From assembly GCF_015689175.1 (NCBI RefSeq), contig NZ_CP065047.1, positions 5,394,001 to 5,458,000 on the forward strand: DNA of 64,000 bases. The letters run 5' to 3'. Of this stretch, positions 25,308 to 32,886 are shown piece after piece (position 1 is the stretch's first letter; each line of letters starts with the position of its first letter). Both the position numbers and the translations under genes were made by a program. The notes under the pieces were generated by a model, which saw nothing but the letters and a program-made list of their open reading frames with translations, ran no database searches and was not told the origin of the DNA. This DNA comes from Mycobacterium kubicae (GTDB taxonomy: Bacteria; Actinomycetota; Actinomycetes; Mycobacteriales; Mycobacteriaceae).

Positions 25308-26228
25308 CTAACCCATCAAAGCGGTGGCGGCAAAGTTCACTTCTGGGTCCCGGCCAGCAAAGTACTCCTGGAGGGTCGCGCTCAATTGGGCCGGGTCCCA
25401 CGCGGCGCCCTCGGCGCTGAACTGATGCTCCGCGGTCGGCGCGGCCACCAGGGTTACGCGTGGACCGTACACGATGAATACCTGGCCGTTGACCTCCGCG
25501 GCCGCCGGAGAGGCCAGAAATTGGACTAGGTTCACCACATGCTCCGGCGAGAGCGGGTCGATCTGGCCTTCCTCTACTTCTGGGGCGTCACCGAAGACCT
25601 CGGCGGTCATGGCGGTGCGGGCCCGCGGGCAGATCGCGTTGGCGCAGACCCCGTAGCGGCCCAGTGCGCGGGCGGCCGAAAGCGTGAGGGCGATGATGCC
25701 CGCCTTGGCCGCGCCGTAGTTGGCCTGCCCGACCGGGCCCACCAGCCCTGCCTCGGACGAGGTGTTGACGATGCGCCCGAAAATCGAGCCGCCGGCTTCC
25801 TTGGCCTTGCTGCGCCAGTAGGTCGCGGCGTTGCGGGTGAGCAGAAAGTGCCCGCGCAGGTGCACGGCGATGACCTGGTCCCAGTCTTCGTCGCTCATGT
25901 TGAACAGCATCCGGTCGCGCGTGATGCCGGCATTGTTGATCACGATGTCCAGGCCGCCGAGCCCGTCTGCGGTGGCGACGAGTTCGTCGGCGGTGGCGCG
26001 CTGACTGATGTCACCGGCCACCGCGATCGCCTTGGCGCCGGTCGTGTTGATTTCGTCGATGACGCCGGAGGCATCCAGGGCCTGGGCGATGTCGTTGACG
26101 ACGACGGTGGCGCCCAGGCGGGCCAGGCCGAGCGCCTCGGCGCGGCCCAGACCGGCGGCCGCGCCGGTCACCACCGCGACCTTTCCGGACAGATCGGTCA
26201 CGTTGGTGCTGCCATTTGGCCTAGTCAA
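25308..26228 (-). CDS. hsd4A: Hsd4A/ChsB1-type SDR, steroid side-chain beta-hydroxyacyl-CoA dehydrogenase
   Basis: SDR of 306 residues matching Rv3502c in order and sequence style. Homologues (Hsd4A in M. neoaurum, ChsB1 in M. tuberculosis) oxidise the 3-hydroxyacyl-CoA of the sterol side chain and can act on 17-beta-hydroxysteroids. Seen: VTGAAAGLGRAEALGL, VVND after strand 2 (Asp, NAD type), NNAG, catalytic Ser in NTSSEAGLVG and NYGAAKAG, plus a C-terminal extension of about 50 residues beyond the usual SDR end. It is followed by mce4 and preceded 35 bp upstream by fdxD; likely one transcript from the KstR site at 26586. Confidence 0.88.
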   Translation of the reverse strand: MTRPNGSTNVTDLSGKVAVVTGAAAGLGRAEALGLARLGATVVVNDIAQALDASGVIDEINTTGAKAIAVAGDISQRATADELVATADGLGGLDIVINNAGITRDRMLFNMSDEDWDQVIAVHLRGHFLLTRNAATYWRSKAKEAGGSIFGRIVNTSSEAGLVGPVGQANYGAAKAGIIALTLSAARALGRYGVCANAICPRARTAMTAEVFGDAPEVEEGQIDPLSPEHVVNLVQFLASPAAAEVNGQVFIVYGPRVTLVAAPTAEHQFSAEGAAWDPAQLSATLQEYFAGRDPEVNFAATALMG

Positions 26229-26263
26229 TTTATGAATACCTCTAGTTTCAGGTCAGGCGCGGG

Positions 26264-26455
26264 TCAGTCCTGGCGCAACAGCGCGGCGCGAGGGCATTCG
26301 GCGATCGATTGCTCGGCCAGATTTTCCTGGTCGGCGGGTATCGGATCGGTCTTCACGACCGCATAGTCCTCGTCGTCCAGATCGAAGATATCCGGCGCGA
26401 TTCCCACGCATACGGCGTTACCTTCGCAACGGTCACGGTCCACTTTCACTCGCAC
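26264..26455 (-). CDS. fdxD: Ferredoxin FdxD
   Basis: Small 3Fe-4S-type ferredoxin of 63 residues, electron carrier; its place next to cholesterol genes suggests it serves a steroid P450 or the acyl-CoA dehydrogenases. GTG 26455 follows AAGGAGG (26461-26467) by five bases. Seen: Cys10, Cys16 in DRCEGNAVCVG and Cys54 in ECPRAAL, with Asn13 where a fourth ligand would sit in 4Fe-4S proteins; mycobacterial ferredoxins of this group vary at that residue. Matches Rv3503c in length and position. Divergent from fadE26 across a perfect KstR operator. Confidence 0.92.
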   Translation of the reverse strand: MRVKVDRDRCEGNAVCVGIAPDIFDLDDEDYAVVKTDPIPADQENLAEQSIAECPRAALLRQD

Positions 26456-26585
26456 GGCATCCTCCTTGAACCAGGGCTGGGAGTTAGGAAACACGCCTTG
26501 TCCAACTCATCCGTCTGGGGATCAGTATGTAGCAACACCCTAGGGCTCCGGTACGTCTGACGATACGGTCGCTGGATTCCCAGAC

Positions 26586-26599
26586 TAGAACGTGTTACA
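26586..26599. promoter_or_regulatory. KstR-type operator (fdxD / fadE26 divergent region)
   Basis: TAGAACGTGTTACA fits the KstR pattern exactly. It lies in the 224-bp gap between divergent fdxD and fadE26, and could control both directions. Confidence 0.75.
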
Positions 26600-26679
26600 A
26601 CCGGGATGACGAATGGGTAGCCGCCGGCGTGCTTCATCGCGGCTGGCGACGTGTACATCGGTTGACCGGAGGCGGCAGC

Positions 26680-27861
26680 ATGCGCATCAGTTACACCCCT
26701 GAACAGGAGGAGCTGCGTCGCGAGCTGCGGTCGTACTTCACCACGCTCATGACGCCGGAGCGCCGCGAGGCCCTGAGTTCGGTGCAGGGCGAGTACGGAA
26801 CGGGCAACGTCTACCGCGAGACCGTCGCGCAGATGGGCAAGGACGGCTGGCTCACCTTGAACTGGCCCAAGGAGTACGGCGGCCAGGACCGCTCGCCGAT
26901 GGACTCGCTGATCTTCACCGACGAGGCCGCCCTGGCCGGCGCGCCCGTGCCGTTTCTGACCATCAACAGCGTGGCGCCGACGATCATGGCCTTCGGCACC
27001 GACGAGCAGAAGAAGTTCTTCCTGCCCAAGATCGCTGCCGGGGAACTGCACTTCTCGATCGGCTACTCCGAGCCGGGTGCGGGCACCGACCTGGCGAACC
27101 TGCGCACCACCGCGGTCCGCGACGGCGATGACTACGTGATCAACGGCCAGAAGATGTGGACGAGCTTGATCGCCTACGCCGACTGGGTCTGGCTGGCGGT
27201 GCGCACCAACCCCGAGGCCAAGAAGCACCGCGGGATATCCATGCTGGTCGTGCCGACGACCGCGGAGGGCTTCTCCTGGACGCCGGTGCATACCATGGCC
27301 GGTCCGGACACCAGTGCCACCTACTACTCCGATGTGCGGGTCCCGGTGACCAATCTGGTCGGTGAGGAGAACGGCGGCTGGAAGCTGGTGACCAATCAGC
27401 TCAACCATGAGCGCGTCGCCCTGGTCTCGTCGGCACCGATCTTCTTGGCGCTGCGCGAGGTACGCGAATGGGCGCAGAACACCAAAGATTTCGGCGGTGC
27501 CCGAGTCATCGACTCGGAATGGGTGCAGATCAACCTGGCCCGGGTGCACGCCAAAGCGGAAGTTCTCAAGCTGATCAACTGGGAACTGTCGTCGTCGCAC
27601 AGCGAATCGTTGTCGCCGGCGGATGCGTCGGCCGCCAAGGTGTACGGCACCGAGTTGGCCACCGAGGCTTACCGGTTGCTGATGGAGGTGCTGGGCACTG
27701 GAGCCACACTGCGTCAGGACTCCCCCGGAGCCCTGCTGCGTGGCCGGGTCGAGCGCATGCACCGGGCCTGCCTGATCTTGACTTTCGGCGGCGGAACCAA
27801 CGAAGTCCAGCGCGACATCATCGGCATGGTCGCGCTGGGGTTGCCGCGGGCCAGCCGCTGA
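26680..27861 (+). CDS. fadE26: Acyl-CoA dehydrogenase FadE26 (ChsE4)
   Basis: Subunit of the ChsE4-ChsE5 heterotetramer that dehydrogenates the C8 (and C5) steroid side-chain CoA in the first beta-oxidation steps. 393 residues. Seen: SIGYSEPGAGTDLANLRT and VINGQKMWTS (FAD/substrate loops), RTNPEAKKHRGISMLVVP, and C-terminal LTFGGGTNEVQRDIIGMVAL. ATG 26680 (MRISYTPEQEELRRELRSYF) is chosen; the frame runs 17 codons further upstream without a start of quality. fadE27 follows 22 bp later, as Rv3504-Rv3505. Obligate pairing with the next gene is known for the family. Confidence 0.94.
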   Translation: MRISYTPEQEELRRELRSYFTTLMTPERREALSSVQGEYGTGNVYRETVAQMGKDGWLTLNWPKEYGGQDRSPMDSLIFTDEAALAGAPVPFLTINSVAPTIMAFGTDEQKKFFLPKIAAGELHFSIGYSEPGAGTDLANLRTTAVRDGDDYVINGQKMWTSLIAYADWVWLAVRTNPEAKKHRGISMLVVPTTAEGFSWTPVHTMAGPDTSATYYSDVRVPVTNLVGEENGGWKLVTNQLNHERVALVSSAPIFLALREVREWAQNTKDFGGARVIDSEWVQINLARVHAKAEVLKLINWELSSSHSESLSPADASAAKVYGTELATEAYRLLMEVLGTGATLRQDSPGALLRGRVERMHRACLILTFGGGTNEVQRDIIGMVALGLPRASR

Positions 27862-27883
27862 CCATCGAGAAGGACTGGTAACC

Positions 27884-28981
27884 ATGGATTTCACGACAAC
27901 CGAAGCCGCGCACGACCTCGGTGGCCTGGTGGACACCATCGTCGACTCGGTGTGCACCCCCGAGCATCACCGCGAGCTGGACGGGCTGGACCAACGATTC
28001 GATCGCAAGCTGTGGAGCAAGCTCGTCGATTCCGACATCCTGACGTCCGCGGCGGCGCCGGCGCTCGGTGGTGATGGCTTCGGCGGGCTCGAGCAGGTTG
28101 CCATCCTGGTCGCGTTGGGCCACCAGCTGGCCGCCGTGCCGTACCTGGAGTCGGTGGTGCTGGGTTCGGGGGCCTTGGCCCGGTTCGGTTCCGAAGAGCT
28201 GCAACAGGACTGGGGTGTGCCTGCGGTCAAGGGCGAGAAGGTCCTCACCGTCGCACTCGAGGCTGAGATGGGGGAAGGCCCGGTGCAGGCCGTCAGCGCC
28301 GGGGACGGCTTCCGGCTCACCGGGTCGCGCACCCAGGTGGCGTACGGTCCGGTTGCGGACGCTTTCCTGGTGCCAGCTGAAACCGATTCCGGCACCGCGG
28401 TTTTCCTGATCTCCGCCGCCGACCCCGGGGTTACGGTGACCCCCCTGGAGACGACGGGATTGGGCAGCGTCGGGCATCTGGCGTTGGACGGCACTGCGGT
28501 CGACGGTGCGCGCCGCGTCGGCGGCGGCGAGGTCGTCACCTGGCTGAGTACCCTTGCCACGCTGGGCCGCAGCGCCTATCAGCTCGGCGTGCTGGAGCGG
28601 GGCCTGCAGATGACCGCCGAATATGCCCGCACCCGTGAGCAATTCGACCGCCCGATCGGCTCTTTCCAGGCGGTGTCGCAGCGACTGGCCGACGGGTATA
28701 TCGACGTCAAAGGGTTGCGGCTGACGCTGACGCAGGCGGCGTGGCGGGTGTCAGAAGATGTGCCCGCGGACATCGACGTCGCCAGTGCGGCGTTCTGGGC
28801 GGCCGACGCCGGACATCGGGTGGCGCACACCATCGTGCACGTGCACGGCGGTGTTGGGGTGGACACCGACCATCCGGTGCACCGTTACTTTCTGGCCGCC
28901 AAGGAGATCGAGTTCGCCCTCGGCGGAGCTACCGGGCAGTTGCGCCGCATCGGCCGTGAACTGGCCGAGACGCCCGCTTAA
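27884..28981 (+). CDS. fadE27: Acyl-CoA dehydrogenase FadE27 (ChsE5)
   Basis: Partner subunit of FadE26 in the heterotetrameric steroid acyl-CoA dehydrogenase; 365 residues. Seen: short N-terminal helical domain, SRTQVAYGPVADAFLVPAET, the dimer-helix RSAYQLGVLERGLQMTAEYA, TREQFDRPIGSFQAVSQRLA, and the late VHGGVGVDTDHPVHRYFLAA. These chains are shorter than homotetrameric acyl-CoA dehydrogenases, as is usual for the chsE heteromers. Transcribed with fadE26 from the KstR-controlled region. Confidence 0.93.
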   Translation: MDFTTTEAAHDLGGLVDTIVDSVCTPEHHRELDGLDQRFDRKLWSKLVDSDILTSAAAPALGGDGFGGLEQVAILVALGHQLAAVPYLESVVLGSGALARFGSEELQQDWGVPAVKGEKVLTVALEAEMGEGPVQAVSAGDGFRLTGSRTQVAYGPVADAFLVPAETDSGTAVFLISAADPGVTVTPLETTGLGSVGHLALDGTAVDGARRVGGGEVVTWLSTLATLGRSAYQLGVLERGLQMTAEYARTREQFDRPIGSFQAVSQRLADGYIDVKGLRLTLTQAAWRVSEDVPADIDVASAAFWAADAGHRVAHTIVHVHGGVGVDTDHPVHRYFLAAKEIEFALGGATGQLRRIGRELAETPA

Positions 28982-28990
28982 TCGGCCGGC

Positions 28991-29040
28991 GAGCGTGAAG
29001 CCAGGCGCACGCTCATGTTCGAACGTGAAGGCAGCTTCAC
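28991..29040. repeat. Two small inverted repeats between fadE27 and fadD17
   Basis: GAGCGTG (28991-28997) / CACGCTC (29008-29014), then GTGAAG (29025-29030) / CTTCAC (29035-29040). The first is related to the palindromes at 61721-61746 (shared GAGyGTGAAGCy...CGCACrCTC). It lies just before the fadD17 start and could attenuate readthrough or be a dispersed element. Confidence 0.55.
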
Positions 29041-29064
29041 GGTCGCGGCGGCGGGAGACGGCCC

Positions 29065-30567
29065 ATGGATGACCTGACCGTCACCAAGCTGCTGATGCCG
29101 CTGGCCGAGATCGACGACCGCGGAATCTACTTCGAGGACTCCTTCGTCAGCTGGCGCGAGCACCTGCGGCACGGCGCCGCGATCGCCGCCGCACTGCGCG
29201 AACGGCTCGACCCGGCGCGTCCGCCACATGTCGGGGTGTTGCTGCAGAACACACCGTTCTTCTCGGCCGTACTGGTCGCTGCCGGGCTGTCGGGGATCAT
29301 CCCGGTGGGATTGAACCCGGTGCGCCGTGGCGCGGCGCTGGTCCGCGATATCGAGCACGCCGACTGCCAAGTGGTGCTGGCTGACTCGGCATCGGCGGTC
29401 ACGTTCGAAGGCATCGACCACGTCGACGTCGACTCCGCCGCGTGGGCCGAGGAGGTTGGCGCACACCGCGACGCCGAAGTGCAATTCCAATCCGCTTCGC
29501 CGGCAGACCTTTTCATGCTCATCTACACCTCGGGCACCAGCGGTGACCCGAAGGCGGTCAAGTGCAGTCACAGCAAAGTCGCGATCGCCGGGGCGACCAT
29601 GACGCAGCGCTTTACCCTCGGCCGCGACGACGTCTGCTACGTGTCGATGCCGCTGTTCCACTCCAACGCCGTGCTCGTCGGCTGGGCGGTGGCCGCGGCA
29701 TGCCGCGGCTCGATGGCGTTGCGGCGCAAGTTCTCCGCGTCGCAGTTCCTGGTGGACGTGCGCCGGTACGGCGCCACCTACGCCAACTATGTGGGCAAGC
29801 CGCTGTCCTACGTGCTGGCCACGCCCGAACGACCCGACGACGCGGACAATCCGCTGCGCGCGGTGTATGGCAACGAAGGGGTGGCCGCTGACCTCGAACG
29901 GTTCGCGCGCCGGTTCGGCTGCGTGGTGCAGGACGGCTTCGGTTCCACCGAGGGCGGGGTAGCCATCGCCCGGACCCCCGACACGCCGCCGGGCTCGCTG
30001 GGCCCGTTGCCGGACGGGATCGACATTGTCGACCCCGACACCGGTGAGCCGTGCCCGGCCGGCGTGGTGGGCGAGGTGGTGAATACCGCCGGGCGGGGCC
30101 GCTTCGAGGGTTATTACAACGACGAGGCGGCCGAGGCCGAGCGGATGGCCGGCGGCGTTTACCACAGCGGGGATCTGGCATACCGGGATGACGCGGGATA
30201 CGTGTATTTCGCTGGCCGGCTGGGTGATTGGATGCGGGTGGACGGGGAGAATCTCGGCACCGCGCCCATCGAACGGGTCTTGCTACGCTGTGCAGGCGTG
30301 AGCGAGGTGGCGGTGTACCCGGTGCCCGATCCGGTCGTCGGCGACCAGGTGATGGCCGCGCTGGTGTTGGCGCCCGGTGCGGAATTCGACGCCGACAAGT
30401 TCCGGGCGTTTCTGGCCGAGCAGCCAGACCTCGGACCCAAGCAATGGCCGTCGTATGTGCGGGTGAGCACGGAGCTACCCCGCACCGTAACGTTCAAGGT
30501 GCTCAAGCGACAGCTGGTGGCCGAAGGGGTCGAGTGCGGCGAGCCGGTGTGGCGGATTCACCGCTGA
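29065..30567 (+). CDS. fadD17: Steroid acyl-CoA synthetase FadD17
   Basis: ATP-dependent acyl-CoA ligase (ANL superfamily), 500 residues. In M. tuberculosis FadD17 activates steroids with a C5 side chain (C24 bile-acid-like substrates). Seen: AMP-binding P-loop LIYTSGTSGDPKAVKCSHSK, VSMPLFHSNAV, VYGNEGVAADL, GFGSTEGGVAI, YHSGDLAYRDDAGYVYFAGR with the hinge Asp, and a C-terminal Lys in TFKVLKRQLVAE (adenylation lysine). Follows fadE27 by 83 bp and is part of the same plus-strand unit. The beta-lactamase-fold gene starts 3 bp after its stop. Confidence 0.93.
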   Translation: MDDLTVTKLLMPLAEIDDRGIYFEDSFVSWREHLRHGAAIAAALRERLDPARPPHVGVLLQNTPFFSAVLVAAGLSGIIPVGLNPVRRGAALVRDIEHADCQVVLADSASAVTFEGIDHVDVDSAAWAEEVGAHRDAEVQFQSASPADLFMLIYTSGTSGDPKAVKCSHSKVAIAGATMTQRFTLGRDDVCYVSMPLFHSNAVLVGWAVAAACRGSMALRRKFSASQFLVDVRRYGATYANYVGKPLSYVLATPERPDDADNPLRAVYGNEGVAADLERFARRFGCVVQDGFGSTEGGVAIARTPDTPPGSLGPLPDGIDIVDPDTGEPCPAGVVGEVVNTAGRGRFEGYYNDEAAEAERMAGGVYHSGDLAYRDDAGYVYFAGRLGDWMRVDGENLGTAPIERVLLRCAGVSEVAVYPVPDPVVGDQVMAALVLAPGAEFDADKFRAFLAEQPDLGPKQWPSYVRVSTELPRTVTFKVLKRQLVAEGVECGEPVWRIHR

Positions 30568-30570
30568 ACT

Positions 30571-31284
30571 ATGAATCACCGTCCCCTTGAGCTCGCGCTG
30601 GAAGCAAGCTTCCAACAGCTTTCGGCAGCGGTGCCCGCACGCGTTGGCATCGCGATCGCCCGTCCGGATCGCACCTACTCGCTCGGCCGTTGGTGGTCCG
30701 GCGTGGCGTGGTCGACCATCAAGGTGCCGTTGGCGATCGCCGCCTTGCGCACCGACTGGTTACAAGCAAAGGATTTGGTGTCCAAGGCGATTACCGAATC
30801 CGACAATCAGTCCTCCGAGGAAATGTGGTCCCTTCTTGGGGATCCGATCAGTGCCGCGCGAAAGGTGCAAGGCGTCATCGCCGAGGGTGGTGACACCGCC
30901 ACCGTGGTGGAATCTCGCCGGCTCCGGCGTGGTTACACGCCGTTCGGCCAGACGTTGTGGACGCTACAGCGGCAAGCCCGTTTTGCCGCAGAACTGCCGT
31001 CGATTCCCGATGCCGAGGACGTCATCGAACTGATGGGCAACCTCACCCCTGGGCATCGATGGGGGCTTGCCGCCAAAGGTTTCGCCGCGAAAGGCGGGTG
31101 GGGACCGGGCGTGCACGGTGAGTACCTGATCCGGCAATTTGGGATGGTCCACACCCAGGCCGGGCACTGGGGCGTGGCGCTGGCCGCCGAAGCCGATGAC
31201 GGTGCATACGAAACGGGAGTCGAGGTGGCCGATGCGCTGACCGATTGGATTCTCAGCCGCCTTCCCGGGCTGGCCCGTTACTGA
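30571..31284 (+). CDS. Serine beta-lactamase-fold protein, no signal peptide
   Basis: Protein of 237 residues with the three motifs of class A beta-lactamase/penicillin-binding serine enzymes in order: SxxK in WSTIKVPLAI (near residue 48), SDN in ITESDNQSSEEM (near 77), and KGG in GFAAKGGWGPG near residue 175, in place of KTG. No signal peptide or lipobox is seen, so it may stay in the cytosol, unlike secreted BlaC. The typical Glu166 omega-loop ExxxN is not evident, which argues against an efficient beta-lactamase; an esterase or an unassigned hydrolase is as likely. It starts 3 bp after fadD17 and so probably is co-transcribed with steroid genes. M. tuberculosis has PE_PGRS genes here instead. 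Confidence 0.68.
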   Translation: MNHRPLELALEASFQQLSAAVPARVGIAIARPDRTYSLGRWWSGVAWSTIKVPLAIAALRTDWLQAKDLVSKAITESDNQSSEEMWSLLGDPISAARKVQGVIAEGGDTATVVESRRLRRGYTPFGQTLWTLQRQARFAAELPSIPDAEDVIELMGNLTPGHRWGLAAKGFAAKGGWGPGVHGEYLIRQFGMVHTQAGHWGVALAAEADDGAYETGVEVADALTDWILSRLPGLARY

Positions 31285-31588
31285 GCGCTTGCCGGCCGCT
31301 GGGTCGACGTGCCCGAACCGCATCGACCTCGCGGAGCCGAATACTTTTGCGCCCAACCATTCTGGCGCTCGATGTTCCCGCATCGACGAATCTGCGCAAT
31401 GCCGCCTAGGCGTGCACAGTGCCGCGGCCCGGGCCGCGGTCACCAGGGTGGCAGTCGCGCCCACTTTGGCAGTCCGGTCCCAGGTGTCGTCGCCGGTGCG
31501 CACGTCATTCGCTCCCCTGGATCGTCACGTTCGGCTGCAGAATTTTCCGCGGCCGGTAATTCCATGGCAACCGCGTGGTGCGCACGCG
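31285..31588. other. Gap of 304 bases holding a gene remnant
   Basis: Intergenic stretch between the beta-lactamase-fold gene and the convergent O-methyltransferase. Apart from the methyltransferase remnant at 31387-31503 I see no start with a ribosome-binding site, no strong hairpin and no KstR-type site. Confidence 0.6.
31387..31503 (-). pseudogene. N-terminal remnant of a TIGR00027-type SAM methyltransferase
   Basis: From GTG 31503 the minus strand encodes RTGDDTWDRTAKVGATATLV then TAARAA, the hallmark N-terminus (DxWDxxxxVGATATxVAAARA) of the mycobacterial TIGR00027 methyltransferase family. After about 35 codons the match stops; the expected D(P)xAxPLV region and SAM site are absent and the frame runs on into the antisense of the beta-lactamase-fold gene. 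So only the first tenth of the gene remains. It lies where M. tuberculosis carries PE_PGRS53/54, a region of repeated rearrangement. Confidence 0.6.
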
Positions 31589-32632
31589 TCAACTCGCCAC
31601 GGCCTCGATCAAGTGGTACGGGCGACGTAGCGCTGTGATGCAGCAAATCTCCAAACCCGCTGCGCGCACGAGTCTTTCGAATTCACCCAAGTCACGTTCC
31701 CGGCCGGGCAGGCAGACCAACATCACCATGTCCAACAGTGCCGCATGCGCTGACGCGTCCTGGTCGTCCAACACCGCCTCGACGATGAAGAGCCGAGCGC
31801 CCGGATTCATGGCGCGACGGACATTGGACAATATTTCGATGCACGATTCGTCATTCCAGTCGTGCAGGATGTACTTCAGCAAGTAGAGGTCGGCGGCCGG
31901 GACCGACTCGAAGAAGTCGCCGACGATACCCTTCATCCGCTCACCTAACCCGCAGCGGTCGGCCTGTTCGACCACGCCCGCCATGGCCTGTGGAAGGTCC
32001 AGCACCGCACCGGTGAGGCGCGGATTGCGCTGCAACAGCTCAGAAACGAACGCTCCACTAGCGCCCCCCACATCGATGACATATCCGTTGTCTGGGGCCT
32101 CTATCGCCGACACTGCCTCGCGGACCACGGGGGTGGACACATCGGTCATCGCCGCGCGGAACATGCGGGCCTCGTAGTCGTTGTGTGCGTAGAACTCCCA
32201 CAATCCCCCGCCCAGCGCCTCTTCGACGTAATTGCGGCCCCGCCGCACGGCATCGGGCAACCGCAGCGAGGTGTGCCAGAATGCGGGGCCGCCGGCCGCC
32301 TGGGCATAGTGCTTGAGGGTGAAGGGCGAATCCTTGTGCAGAATGCCGAGCCGAGAGGTCGGGCCGAAGGCCTCGGCAACCGGATCGTAGGTCAGGAACC
32401 CAAGCGCGACACCGGCGCGCAGCACCCGGAAGGTCATGCCGGGATCGCTGGAGGCCTGCACGGCTATCTGTCTGGCGGTCAACGCCCCGCCGATCTCGAG
32501 CTGTTCGGCGACAGAAAGGCCCGCCAGCGTCCGAATTACCTGCGCCCCGTAGCCGGCCAAGATCAGCCGGAACACCTCGTCGTGGTCGTCGCGGGTGCTG
32601 TCCTGTGTCGAATCGGTCGATTGGATCCGCAT
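31589..32632 (-). CDS. SAM-dependent O-methyltransferase (class I, dimerisation domain type)
   Basis: O-methyltransferase of 347 residues in the plant-type/acetylserotonin O-methyltransferase superfamily; small-molecule hydroxyl groups are the usual substrates. Seen: N-terminal winged-helix dimerisation domain (VIRTLAGLSVAEQLEIGGAL), SAM motif I VIDVGGASGAFVSELLQRNP, LDLP (acidic residue for ribose), GDFFESVPAADLYLLKYILH and the catalytic His in LHDWNDESCIEIL. Such enzymes often sit in secondary-metabolite loci; here it is isolated. No counterpart at this place in M. tuberculosis. A small palindrome is present upstream at 32755-32770. Confidence 0.85.
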   Translation of the reverse strand: MRIQSTDSTQDSTRDDHDEVFRLILAGYGAQVIRTLAGLSVAEQLEIGGALTARQIAVQASSDPGMTFRVLRAGVALGFLTYDPVAEAFGPTSRLGILHKDSPFTLKHYAQAAGGPAFWHTSLRLPDAVRRGRNYVEEALGGGLWEFYAHNDYEARMFRAAMTDVSTPVVREAVSAIEAPDNGYVIDVGGASGAFVSELLQRNPRLTGAVLDLPQAMAGVVEQADRCGLGERMKGIVGDFFESVPAADLYLLKYILHDWNDESCIEILSNVRRAMNPGARLFIVEAVLDDQDASAHAALLDMVMLVCLPGRERDLGEFERLVRAAGLEICCITALRRPYHLIEAVAS

Positions 32633-32754
32633 TCTTCGGCCTCCTCGTCGTTACGTCCGGGTACCGACGACGTCGCATTCACCGTCGCCGATGCCGAACG
32701 TCTGGGGCAGCTTCGAGGTCTTCTCGGTCGAGCCGCGCTAGAAGTACGTCCATA

Positions 32755-32770
32755 CGGTACGACGATACCG
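32755..32770. promoter_or_regulatory. Weak candidate operator upstream of the O-methyltransferase
   Basis: CGGTA (32755-32759) / TACCG (32766-32770) with a 6-base spacer inside a longer imperfect symmetry (ATACGGTA...TACCGATC). It is about 120 bp upstream of the methyltransferase start. Short, so it may be chance. Confidence 0.25.
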
Positions 32771-32886
32771 ATCGGCTGTCGACCGTGTGGTTCACGTCAC
32801 CTCCAAGGCCGTGGAGTGGACGCACGGGCAGCATGCCTTTCCCGAGCGGCGAGAATTCAGAGTCCCTCGGCCGGGTGACGGCGGCC

